From positions 178,129 to 242,128 of the forward strand of contig NMRB01000375.1 in assembly GCA_002633025.1 (NCBI GenBank): a stretch of 64,000 bases of DNA, in the 5' to 3' direction. The stretch's first letter is position 1, and the number at the start of each line of letters is the position of its first letter. A program made the translations under genes and the position numbers. The DNA comes from Notospermus geniculatus. Taxonomy: Eukaryota > Nemertea > Pilidiophora > Heteronemertea > Lineidae. A model generated the notes under the pieces. The model was not told where the DNA came from. It saw only the letters and a program-made list of their open reading frames with translations, and did no database searches. Positions 12,199-22,209 of the stretch are shown here, piece after piece.

Positions 12199-12280
12199 GT
12201 TATAAGCCATCATGTCTAAACGTACTGCAGGCAAACAGTTGACGCTTGAGAACTATGAGGAGGAGGAAGAGGCAGAAGAG
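12199..12280 (+). CDS. NUP50: NUP50 exon with the start codon (exon 1 coding)
   Basis: The exon begins after TTTTTCAG, has 13 nt of 5' UTR, then ATG at 12212, and ends at a phase-0 donor (GTACTG). It encodes 23 residues rich in Glu. The acceptor implies an upstream noncoding exon. Unlike exons 2 and 3 it is present only once, because the duplicated segment breaks off before it. Confidence 0.85.
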
Positions 12281-15200
12281 GTACTGGTCATATGTTCATA
12301 AATAACAATGGTTGATACCCGTGCTATCCTAGAAAGCTTCGTTCATTGCCAGATTCACTTGAAATCTGAACAACCTGTGATCAAGCGGCAAATTGAATAC
12401 CAATAGACCTAAATGTCATATTTGTACCGGTACATAGTTCATGAAAATACTGTGCGTCCGTTTTGAACAGAGGACATTAACACCTTTTTTAGGCTGGCGT
12501 GTTTGTTAGAGCTTCAGAAGATACAATGAAGGAGCGGAAGATAAGAGTTGCCAAACGTCGTGGAATTTCCTCTCAGTCTGATGGTGTAAGTTAGTTTAAT
12601 CTTAAATATCTCGGCCTGGGCCTGTTCCTTGCAGTGAAATTTCCGTTTAAGTGTGGAATGGCTATGATTGTGAGAGGCAAAAACTACATGTGTAACTAAC
12701 TTCATGAGGTCCATGACTTAAAATGCTGCAGATATTATCTAGTGTTAATTAGTGGTCACATTCTCCCAATTATGCTCTATCCCTGATTACCAATACCACT
12801 GATCCTTCTGCTATTTGAAATGTGTGTAAGTTTTGTTTCTTGAAGTGAATCAAATCTTATAAATCCTGATATGAAACCTGTTGCATATTGAATATCAAGG
12901 CCTGTGGTCACTTTGCCTTCGGACTACATGTACTTAGTATGCTCCACCCTAGACAGAGTGTCATCTGCAGGGACAGCGATACGAAACCGTGATGGTTCAA
13001 GATGGCTTAATGTGTTATGTATTTTTTTCAGGAAGCTGGTGGAGCCTTCAAGGGTTTTAAAGGATTTAGTGGATTTGGTGCTAGCAATAGCTCTATGTCC
13101 TCTACAGCCTTCACTGGTTTCGGTGGTCTGAAATCAGACACTCCCTCCTCAGTATCCAATGGAACTTCATCAACTACTATTTCTTCCACAACAAAATTCC
13201 CCGAATTCAAACCTCAAATTGTAAAAACACAAGAACCTGATATGCAAAAGCCAGACTCTTCTAATGAGAAACTAGAAAAGTCAAAGTATTTCACTCAGTT
13301 GAAAGCTTTGAATGAAAATGTGGCAGCTTGGATTAAAAAGCATGTGGATTCTAATCCATACTGTATTCTCACACCAATATTCAAAGACTATGAAAAACAT
13401 TTAGCAGCAATTGAAAAGATTGATAAGGATTCCATTAAAAGTGCAACTGCGCCACCGAAAGTGGAAGAAAAGTTAGGTAAGTCCATGTGGTACTNGAAAA
13501 TGCATTGAAGTTAATGGTATCATTAGATGCTACATGTACATACCGGTATCAATGTTGTCTACTCGGTCAAACTCCGTAGGCGCAAACTAATTGCGGGCGA
13601 AAGATTTCCCGCTGCCGCCACGTGTTTCTTCTGTCCGCATGCCGAATGTGGAATGAAAACAATAACAAGTCGCCCGTTGGCATGGTTGGTCAAATTATTT
13701 GCCGCCCTCACAACGGCATCGAGACGACCCACAGCATCCTCCCACAGCAGGGGTTTTTACCTCGCTCCTCTTCATCCGCTCACTGCGGTGACGAAGGGAG
13801 CGAGCAGTAAGAACGCCTGATGTTCTCAGGATGACCCACAGTGCCGCAAGTTACAACTTTTTTTGTTTGCAAATAATCTTTATTTAATAGAAAGGTTTAC
13901 AATAAGATACAAGACCAAAAATAATTATAATTAATAAGTTTATCGTATGGTGATATGAAAAAATGTGACAAACTACCGCCGTATACGCGTAACAATTTTT
14001 TCGGGGTGCAACCTGTGGAGAAACAGTGATTAAAGTTTCAAGTTTCAAGAAAGTGTCAGATAACATAATGAGCACCATTTTAAAATCATTTAAAGGTAGG
14101 TGGGTAATTCACAATAAAACATCAAGCTAAGATGCAAGTAAGTCCCCTCAGTCAGTGCATCAAAAGTGCATTCCTCAGGGGCGGATCCTCCAGGATTTCG
14201 GAAAAGATTGGGAGCACTGTGCTATAGAAACATTGAAATCTGCGGTGAATTTCAATGATTTGCTCCAAATTTCAGAATTTCACGGCCTTTACAGATTTTT
14301 TGGCCGAAAGGGGGGTGTGCGCGCCGGGTGCGCCCCCCGGATCCGCGCCTGCTTCCCTGAATCCATAGCTGCAATGCAATACAACAAAATGTCGAGTCAG
14401 GTCTATTATGAACTTCAGTCCAAAATTTCGCAAATTTACGACCCGTGGATTCGATTCTGGTAGGAAGCAATGTCTTTCACCTTAGAAACCCGATTTCTAT
14501 TTCATACTCCCAGTCTTCCTCAGACACTTTTCAGTATGGAACTCCAGAAAAGAAATTTTGGAAGTTGACTTCCTATATATCATCATTTTGTGTGTCGACT
14601 TTTGTGCTCTCTCTTTCTTTGGAGGTCTATTATTACATGTATTATGAACAATATGACAGGGTTCGTTTTTACAAGTCGATAGAGTTCGTTCGAATCGCAA
14701 ATTTTTCCACAACATACAAACTGCTAATAAACCCCCACTTATCCACCACATTTGAACAGCCATATCGAAGTTTAATGACGTCATTAAGCTGTTCCGTCTT
14801 TGGTGCCTACACCACGATCGTGACGTCATCACATAGAGGTCGGTGTCGGCACCCAGCCTCGATTGTATTCGAGTAGGAATAACCAAATTGCACAGAGCAC
14901 CTTGCGGCCGCGCTTCCTTTTTTGAATAAAAGGTATTCCATTGTAATGTTGAGAGTATTGTCTTGATTCTTATTTATTGTGTCGGTTACTTATATGAAGT
15001 GTGTCTGAAAAAATCCGTGAATTGATTGTCTCTTGCGTTTCTTTTCCCTGACGCACACTTTTTTTCAAAATGATTTTCGTCTCCGGACCTCGTCCCCAGC
15101 AGCCCAGCCAGCATGCCCAGTGCAGTCCCCTTCTTTTCTTTTTCATTCATCAAATTCAAATTAAAGGCCTACGGCCTAGGCATACATCATAGTACATGGA

Positions 15201-18200
15201 CAACAGTAGAGTAGGCCTGCAACAACAGTAGGCCTACGATTTCATGTGATTTCGGCCCACGGTGATTTCGGCCCGGTGATTTAGGCCCGACCATATTTCA
15301 CCATCAGGCATAATTTAGGGGGCCTACTTATGCCCAGGCCTTTGTCCCCCTTGAAAAAAAATTTTTGATTAGGCCTAGGGCAGGCCTAGGCCCTATCTCA
15401 TCATAAAAATGTAGTTTATTCTTTTATTCAGACAAGTTACGCATCGCTCATATGGCAAAAATGTATGTCTTCCATGATAGGCCTATGTTCATATCGTTAT
15501 CTACAATGTATCAAACTAAAAACCAATGTTTGTCTTGTTAATAAATAAATTTTAATTCTTATTCTACGACGTAGCCTAATAATAGGCCTATAGTAACCAG
15601 CAAAACTAATTGACAGAGGGCCGAATGGCAATTTGGCACCAACTGAACTGGGGCCTAAATCACCGGGCCTAAATCACCGTGGGCCGAAATCACCAGTTAC
15701 CCCTACTACCTACCGCCATGGCAAATAGAGTACGGGGTTACCGGTCAGATTCTGACCGGTAACCCCTCAGAACGTCCATTGGTCAAAACGTCCACGCCGC
15801 ACTTCGGTCACAACGTCCACGGGACGTTCATTGGTCAGAATACTGTACACACATAGAGCTTCCGAATTCCTTCGGAAGCTCTATGTGTGTACAGTAGGCC
15901 TACTTCTGTGTGTTTAGTTTTTCCTCCTCTGTGCTTGACATTCTCTTCTGACAGCTCTCCAAGGGCCCGTGGTTCAAGGGAGAACAAATAATTGAACATG
16001 CAACAGTCAGAATAGAAAAAGATACAAATAAAAACATAATAGGCCTATAGGCCTACATGTTATACAGCTTATGCAGGAATATCAGGAAGGGAGTTCAAGA
16101 GTTTAAAGCCTTTATCCACGAATTTAGCCAGATTGATCAATACTTTCTTTTTGTTTGAGCCTAAAAGTTCTGAAAACTTAATGGTGTTATGATGATTTCT
16201 ATAGTATCTAGGGATAAATTCCCGTCTGAGATCTGTTAGAGCACTGCATTCGAAGATGAAATGATACTCATCGCCCACTCTATTCATAGTACATTTCTGA
16301 CAAAATCTTTCATTTCTAGGGAGAGACAAATTATGCCTACCGTTAGAGGGTAGCTTGAAAGAGCCGGTTCTAAAGTCTAACATCGAGTACATCAAGTATT
16401 CCGGCAGGGAGTTAATGTAGTTTTCAAAATTGATATTGTCTTTGAATATTCTAAAGTTACACATTTCAATATTGGTATTGATGTCATTACTCCATTTCTG
16501 TAGAAATTGATCTTTCAAAATATTTTGGACTCTCCTACCAATGTCCTTATNCGTCCGTTTTGAACAGAGGACATTAACACCTTTTTTAGGCTGGCGTGTT
16601 TGTTAGAGCTTCAGAAGATACAATGAAGGAGCGGAAGATAAGAGTTGCCAAACGTCGTGGAATTTCCTCTCAGCCTGATGGTGTAAGTTAGTTTAATCTT
16701 AAATATCTCGGCCTGGGCCTGTTCCTTGCAGTGAAATTTCTGTTTAAGTGTGGAATGGTTATGATTGTGAGAGGCAAAAACTACATGTGCAACTAACTTC
16801 ATGAGGTCCATGACTTAAAATGCTGCAGATATTATCTAGTGTTAATTAGTGTCACATTCTCCCAATTATGCTCTATCCCTGATTACCAATACCACTGATC
16901 CTTCTGCTATTTGAAATGTGTGTAAGTTTTGTTTCTTGAAGTGAATCAAATCTTATAAATCCTGATATGAAACCTGTTGCATATTGAATATCAAGGCCCA
17001 TGGTCACTTTGCCTTCGGACTACTAGTATGCTCCACCCTAGACAGAGTGTCATCTGCAGGGACAGCGATACGAAACCATGATGGTTCAAGATGGTTCAAG
17101 ATGGCTTGATGTGTTATGTATTTTTTTCAGGAAGCTGGTGGAGCCTTCAAGGGTTTTAAAGGATTTAGTGGATTTGGTGCTAGCAATAGCTCTATGTCCT
17201 CTACAGCCTTCACTGGTTTCGGTGGTCTGAAATCAGACACTCCCTCCTCAGTATCCAATGGAACTTCATCAACTACTATTTCTTCCACAACAAAATTCCC
17301 CGAATTCAAACCTCAAATTGTAAAAACACAAGAACCTGATATGCAAAAGCCAGACTCTTCTAATGAGAAACTAGAAAAGTCAAAGTATTTCACTCAGTTG
17401 AAAGCTTTGAATGAAAATGTGGCAGCTTGGATTAAAAAGCATGTGGATTCTAATCCATACTGTATTCTCACACCAATATTCAAAGACTATGAAAAACATT
17501 TAGCAGCAATTGAAAAGATTGATAAGGATTCCATTAAAAGTGCAACTGCGCCACCGAAAGTGGAAGAAAAGTTAGGTAAGTCCATGTGGTACTCAACTGA
17601 ATGTACTACTGGTAAATAGAAGTGTTTCACCTCAAGAGCCATGTGGTTCCTATGCCAGGTTGGTGTCCAGAAGTGTTTTAAATGAACTAAACAAACCCAT
17701 GCTGAGTTGGTGACAGAACTGTCTGAACAATCCGGGCATATCGAGTTGGTGACTAGAACTGTTTTGAATAGATCCAATTCTACGCATGGCTTGAGTTTAA
17801 TGATTCTCTTGGTCTGATTTACTGCAGATTCCCACGTTACATCATCAGGAGGGTTTATCCCTTCCAAAGTGACTGAAAGTTCATCAGCAAAAGGAAGTAT
17901 GCCAGTCTTCAGCTTCTCTGCAACATTGTCTGAAAAAGATGGGAAAGCAGCCGCTCCCTCATCCACCACAGACACGAAGGGTAGGTTCTCACCATCTCAT
18001 GCATTTGTTGATCCAGGAGTTTTTCAAACAGATTTGAAATGGTGTTGCCAAATTGGAAATACATGTACCCGGTACATGTAAGTTTAGTGGCAACACTTGG
18101 CCCTATTCATGTACTTTAATTGAATTAGACTGAATTACTTGCATGCTTTCTTCGAAACTTTTGGGTTGTCCTAAGTTTGAAGATGACACTTCTTCCTTTT

Positions 18201-19073
18201 ACAGAATCTGATCGCAGTACTTCAGGATTTAAGTTTGCTTCATCCAGTACCACAAGTGCTGCGGGTTTTCAGTTTGGTTCAGGCTCATCTGCCCTGAAAC
18301 CTTTCACCTTTGCCATGGGTGCTGCATCAACTGCCGATAGTAAAAAACCAGAAGGTCAAGCTAAAGATGAAGAGGAAGAATATGTCCCTCCGAAACCAGA
18401 GGTCAAGGAGATAAAGGAAGATGCAGTCTATTCAAAGAGGTAAACCGTAGAAGACACTACATGTACATGGAAATAACCCTTCAATATCCCTTAACTGAAC
18501 GCCTTTGGTGTTGATTTCACTCTTTCTTTAAATTTCAGGTGTAAGCTCTTTTACCAGAAGGAAACAGCAGAAGGGACAAAGGAATGGGCTGAGAAGGGTA
18601 TTGGTAATCTGCATTTGAAAGAGGTAGAGGGTGGAAAAACACAGCTTTTGATTAGAGCTGATACAAATTTGGGTAGGTTGATGTTTGTAGGAACTAGGGT
18701 GGTTCTGTCAGGAGGTTGCAAGAAATTAGGGGTATTTTACCCAATTTTGTTGTGGAAGTTATGATTTCTGAGAAGTGATTAAGTGATCCAAACCCACCAA
18801 CCTGTCTCTAAGTGACTGCTTGGAACACTTGTGGAATTCCTCAGACAATTTTCTTCTTTTGCAGGTAATGTCCTCCTCAATATATTGCTGACTGATTCTA
18901 TCCCAATGAACCGTACAGGAAAGAATAATGTGAATTTGGTGTGTATACCAAGTCCACCTGTCGATCCTAAGCTGGACAGTTCAAAACCTGTGATGATGTT
19001 ATTACGTGTGAAAACATCTGAAGACGCTGATGAATTGTATGAGAAATTAACTGAATTGAAGAAAGGGAAGTGA
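12212..19073 (+). CDS. NUP50: Nuclear pore protein NUP50 (NPAP60)
   Basis: Seven exons join in frame to 445 residues plus stop (human NUP50 is 468): 12212-12280, 16590-16682 or its duplicate 12493-12585, 17131-17575 or its duplicate 13032-13476, 17828-17980, 18205-18439, 18539-18672 and 18865-19073. The ATG was chosen because the acidic start MSKRTAGKQLTLENYEEEEE mirrors the NUP50 N-terminus, which binds importin-alpha. ASEDTMKERKIRVAKRRG and the GFKGFSGFG stretch follow, then the conserved NPYCILTPIFKDYEKHL near residues 170-190. The C-terminal Ran-binding domain spans about residues 325-445 (CKLFYQKE, LLIRADTNLGN, RVKTSEDADEL). NUP50 is a nuclear-basket FG protein that helps release cargo from importin-alpha. 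Duplicated exons 2 and 3 make the local assembly doubtful, but the reading frame is sound. Confidence 0.95.
12455..13494 (+). repeat. NUP50: NUP50 exons 2-3 segment, copy 1 of a near-identical duplication
   Basis: This segment contains exon 2 (12493-12585), intron 2 and exon 3 (13032-13476) with intact splice sites. It ends at the single N at 13495. It is nearly identical to 16552-17594: exon 3 appears the same, exon 2 differs by one base (Ser to Pro), and the intron differs by a few small indels. Confidence 0.92.
13737..13833. repeat. Foldback family B (CATCCTCCCACAGCAGGGG), copy 1
   Basis: The left arm CATCCTCCCACAGCAGGGG continues as TTTTTACCTCGCTCCTCTTC; the right part is diverged and ends GATGTTCTCAGGATG. 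Other copies lie at 31782-31867, 49387-49470 and 53172-53264. The 49387 and 53172 copies have right arms ending CCCCTGCTGTGGGAGGATG. Confidence 0.75.
14177..14352 (+). repeat. Interspersed repeat with GGATCC-containing ends, copy 2
   Basis: Same element as 2604-2770 on the same strand, sharing AGCACTGTGCTA, AAACATTGAAATC, AATTTCAATGATTTGCTCC and the end GGATCCGCGCCTGC. Confidence 0.8.
14528..15730 (+). repeat. Upstream part of the NUP50-locus duplication, copy 2, with insertion
   Basis: Collinear with 11036-11785. After the shared CATCATAGTACATGGACAACAG it is interrupted by a 448-bp element (15246-15693) and then resumes with CTACTACCTACCGCC. Confidence 0.8.
15246..15693. mobile_element. Non-autonomous DNA element with long compound terminal inverted repeats
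   Basis: About 448 bp bounded by inverted repeats of about 43 bp. Each terminus is three tandem GTGATTTCGGCCC or GTGATTTAGGCCC units. The interior has no coding capacity. The element is absent from the otherwise collinear copy at 11036-11785, so it behaves as an insertion into copy 2. The transposon superfamily is not determined. Confidence 0.8.
15734..15766. repeat. Perfect 16-bp palindrome
   Basis: GGGGTTACCGGTCAGA and its exact reverse complement are separated by one T. It lies just downstream of the inserted element at 15246-15693. Confidence 0.85.
15841..15896. repeat. Perfect hairpin with 26-bp arms and 4-base loop
   Basis: The arms start TACTGTACACACATAGAGC and close with the exact complement ending GTGTGTACAGTA around a TTCC loop. 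There is no arm mismatch, which suggests recent origin or active homogenisation. Confidence 0.9.
16069..16518 (-). pseudogene. C-terminal fragment of a LINE-type reverse transcriptase protein
   Basis: An open frame of 149 codons ends in a stop at 16069. It contains a CxxC-x(n)-HxxxxC zinc-binding-like motif (FCQKCTMNRVGDEYHFIFEC), followed by LTDLRREFIPRYY. This pattern is typical of the tail of non-LTR retrotransposon ORF2 proteins of marine invertebrates. No polymerase or endonuclease domain is present, so it is a 5'-truncated remnant. It ends near the single N at 16551 and replaces the position where NUP50 exon 1 would lie in copy 2. Confidence 0.65.
16552..17594 (+). repeat. NUP50: NUP50 exons 2-3 segment, copy 2
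   Basis: It starts immediately after the N at 16551 and contains exon 2 (16590-16682) and exon 3 (17131-17575). It is contiguous with exon 4 at 17828 and is therefore the copy physically joined to the rest of the gene. Confidence 0.92.
18205..19073 (+). CDS. NUP50: NUP50 exons 5-7, Ran-binding domain
   Basis: Exons 18205-18439, 18539-18672 and 18865-19073 are joined in phases 2 and 1. They encode an FG-type segment (GFQFGSGSSALKPFTF), an acidic linker and the Ran-binding domain, including the residues around LLIRADTNLGN and GKNNVNLVCIPSPP. The stop codon is TGA at 19071-19073, at the same position as in vertebrate NUP50 relative to the conserved EDADEL motif. Confidence 0.95.
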
Positions 19074-19333
19074 AGAGAAGAGTTCTCGGAGGATGTGGAT
19101 GAAATGGATGGGAAGTTGATAAATTCTGGAAGGGAAATGAAGAAATTCTTTGCACCTGAGAAATGAAGTGAAGAAAACTGGTATAGAATAACAAGTATGA
19201 ACAGAGTTCGATGAATTGACGTGGACTCCTTGGGAAGTGAAGAAGAATTCCCATTTTAGGACATGGTTAAATTTTGTTGAAAGAAAGCGACAACGTGAAC
19301 TATTCTCGGCAAACAGACCCAAGTTTCTGTGCA

Positions 19334-19450
19334 TGATTTTAGGTTAATAATTCTCTTGGTCCAGTTTCCTGCAGAATCCAAAGTTACAGAATAGATATCA
19401 TCGGGAGGTATCAAGCCTTTGAAGCTAAGTGAAAAGGCCTCGCCTGCTGT
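19334..19450 (+). pseudogene. Decayed copy of NUP50 intron 3-exon 4
   Basis: ATTCTCTTGGTCCAGTTTCC followed by TGCAG resembles the exon-4 acceptor region (ATTCTCTTGGTCTGATTTAC followed by TGCAG, ending at 17827). The next 70 or so bases keep the order CCAAAGTTAC, ATCATCGGGAGG, ATCAAGCCTTTGAAG and CTAAGTGAAAAG seen in exon 4. The frame is not kept. It lies about 260 bp downstream of the stop codon. Confidence 0.65.
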
Positions 19451-21289
19451 GATTCTTAACAACATTCTGATATTAGTGGTATGTAATATATTGCAATGCT
19501 ATGCATGACAATTGACAATCTTGTAACTGAGAACAGTCACCTCAAGAAGAGCAGTATGTTGCTCTTTGAGGATGGGTCTAGCTAATGCTTACAGTTCATG
19601 TATCTACCACGAATGGTTGTATATTACTTGTTGGATAAGAGATACAAGATAATCATTTCTTCACCTTTGTCATTCCTCATTCAATCTTCAATTCCACACT
19701 TCATAATATAGCTTTAAGCAAATAACCTCTTTCCCAACTTATGCATCCCCCTTCTGACAGGTACAGTCCATGTTATTTTTACCCACTGAGACATACATAA
19801 GTATGTCAAAAAATTTATAAGGCTCGCTAATGAATTTTTGGTATGTGCATATTTGTCTTTCCATACTGGGACGTGTATTGTATTGGTCAAAGACATGCAT
19901 GTCAGAAATTAAATACTCTTTTCACATTAAGAGGTCTGTTTGAGTGAGCCACTGCCAGGTTAGAGGCACAATGATCTGCAGGAGTTCAACAGTGGCTCAC
20001 TTGGACTGAGAGATATAGCATTGGTATTCAGGGGCCATTTACTAGAAACCTCCTGTCCTGTGTCAATCATGTATATTTCATCACAGTCCTGAGTACAGCA
20101 CTGGTGTATTTGGGGGCATACACCCTCTATCAGGGGGCATACACCCTGTATCAATCGTGTATGTGATTACTGCCATTTTCTGCTCTGCCATTGATGGTTA
20201 AGTTAGGTCCAATTTCAGCATTGGACAGGCTGAATCGTGATGTCTTAATTGTAAAAAGTCAAATCTCATTATAAATTCGCATGTTTACAAGACATTGTAT
20301 TTGCATAAAGTACACTCTCTCATGATTCATTCTTCTAAGTGTTCTGTTTTCCTGCTAGGTGACGCCTGTGCTCAGGCTGAAGTGTGCTATCCATCACCAT
20401 CATGACTGAGGGTACCCGTTTATCTATAAATTATTAATTTGTGTATTAGGAACCAGTCGACCAGCTTGTGTGTCGTACTTCTAGTCAGTCAGAAACTATT
20501 GATACCACTGTAACATCTCTAGTTGTTCTTCAACTTCAGTGTTTCCCTACAATAGACAGACAAAATAAGCGAAGATGAGACAAACACATTCAGAAGGTTT
20601 CCCAAACTAGTGTGACAGGCCCTAAATCCTGGCGGGTGCCAGGACCTCCCCCGTCCCCCCCCCCCAAGTTGGGATGAATTATGCAGTTATATATACCTCT
20701 CTAGGTCATATGACCTATGACACCAAGTTTCAGTCCAATTTGATTCTTAGCTTGGCCACCAGGTGGCCAAAACCAAAAACAAAAAGTGCAATAAGTCCTC
20801 AAGTAATGACTCAGACTGGATCATCTCCAAATTTTTATCATAGGTCTAATGAGGATACATGAGACTTGTAATGGGTTTTTAATTTGACCTACTTTTCAAG
20901 GTCACATAGGGCAAAGTTCAAAATTTTGTCATTTGGTGGCATGTTTCGTGGCTATTTGACCTAATATCTTCTGACTTGGTGTGATCAGGTGTCTGGGTAC
21001 CCTCTGTACCTGGAGCTCAAGGCTTGCCCGGGAACATTTTGATTTAACATTTGTCATTTGTTCTTCTGGTACATTCACCCAGGTGAGCACATAGTCCATG
21101 GACTATTTCATTTGTCAATACGAAATGCGGTATGGCACCATCATATGTTGCACCAAGTGTCTGTCTTCGTCCTCGCGGTTTCGTTTCACCCGCATAGGTC
21201 AGCCCCTCTTGCAACCCTGGTAAGGGTGAACAAACGGTCGGAGCCAGGGTTTTGGATAAGGGCCGGTACGCAACATCCTGAGAACATCA

Positions 21290-21417
21290 GGGGTCGTATT
21301 CAAAGCGGTTCTGTTGTTAGAACCGTCTTAGGCCGGTTCCAAGTAAGGTCAACCACGTTACTTGGAACCGGCCTAAGACGGTTCTAACGATAGAACTGCT
21401 TTATGAATACGACCCCA
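21290..21417. repeat. Foldback family A, copy 4, nested in another repeat
   Basis: Arms match the copies at 28-426 (GGGTCGTATTCA...GGCCGGTTCCAAGT and complement), with a small deletion in the left arm. The flanks CATCCTGAGAACATCAGG on the left and GCTCCCTTTGTCACCGCC on the right resemble, in reverse, the right end of the foldback at 13737-13833. Confidence 0.85.
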
Positions 21418-22064
21418 GATGTTCCTAGAGTTTGCTCCCTTTGTCACCGCCACACCCTTTCGTCATGCGGGACGCGAAGGTCGGGGCGGACTGAAAAACT
21501 CGTCTGCATTCTTTTGACCTACTTTCTATTCATTTTCAAAGTAGGTCTATTAAATTAAGGCCTGTTATGCGACCAGCTTCATACTTTTTGCTTACATGCG
21601 TTGTAAACCGTGTCTTTTTTGTTCGATTTCGTATTGATATGCCGACGTCTCGTCTGCTACTCGGGCCACTTCTAATGGCGGGAATATTTTCGCGCTTTCG
21701 CAACCCGGTCGCGTCCTCACCGGGACCAGTCGCCGCCTGCGTTCACCCCATCCCTGTAGTGTAATGGGAACCGTTTGATGAATACCTCCCGTGTATTATT
21801 CTGCCAATTCCCAATACATTCATAGATATGAAATTGCTTTTATTCAAATGTCTTGTTAGCGTTGAAACTGACATGCTGAGCTCGAGAACCCCGTTGGATT
21901 GTGTACGTTGCTATAGTGAGCAGCGTCTCTCCGTCAGCTGGGTTTCCACACACACCTTATAAATGTACAGAGGTTCTCTCCAGGCAAGAACGGGGAACGC
22001 TCATATGGTCGTGTATGATTCATTCAATGGATACATCAGATAACGGTAAAAGAACCCGAAGAAG

Positions 22065-22209
22065 ATGCAAACGAGTGGAAACAAGGCTCGCGCACTCTCA
22101 GATAGCTCAAGTTCCAGGGTCAATGAGTTTCAGGACACCATGAGCACTGATCCTGTAAAAGAGACCATCGTCGTCCCTTATTATCGGAGACCTTCCTACA
22201 TGTGTGCTG
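22065..22209 (+). CDS. OSBPL8: OSBPL8 candidate first coding exon A
   Basis: ATG at 22065, open for 48 codons, ending in GCTG before a consensus GTGAGT donor in phase 1. An in-frame stop (TAA at 22047-22049) lies just upstream of the ATG. It joins in frame to 41172. The residues (rich in Ser; [15 protein letters not shown] near the end) are not conserved enough to prove the exon, so support rests on donor quality, phase and open frame. Confidence 0.55.

Larger units (their letters stand above)
13496..14527. other. Segment between the two duplication copies
   Basis: No exon is recognised. It contains a foldback element (13737-13833), an AT-rich stretch and one copy of the GGATCC-ended repeat (14177-14352). 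It begins directly after a single N and is probably not contiguous with 13494. Confidence 0.5.
19074..22064. other. NUP50 downstream flank
   Basis: It holds NUP50 3' untranslated sequence of unknown extent, a decayed NUP50 exon-4 copy at 19334-19450, a block with GGTCATATGACC and GGTCACAT words (about 20690-20960) of the type common in marine invertebrate repeats, and a nested repeat at 21277-21460. No further gene is recognised. Confidence 0.5.

Noticed and set aside
13527-13820. 97-codon frame after NUP50 exon 3 copy 1
   Set aside because: It overlaps a foldback element, has no recognisable domain, and lies just after a single-N join.
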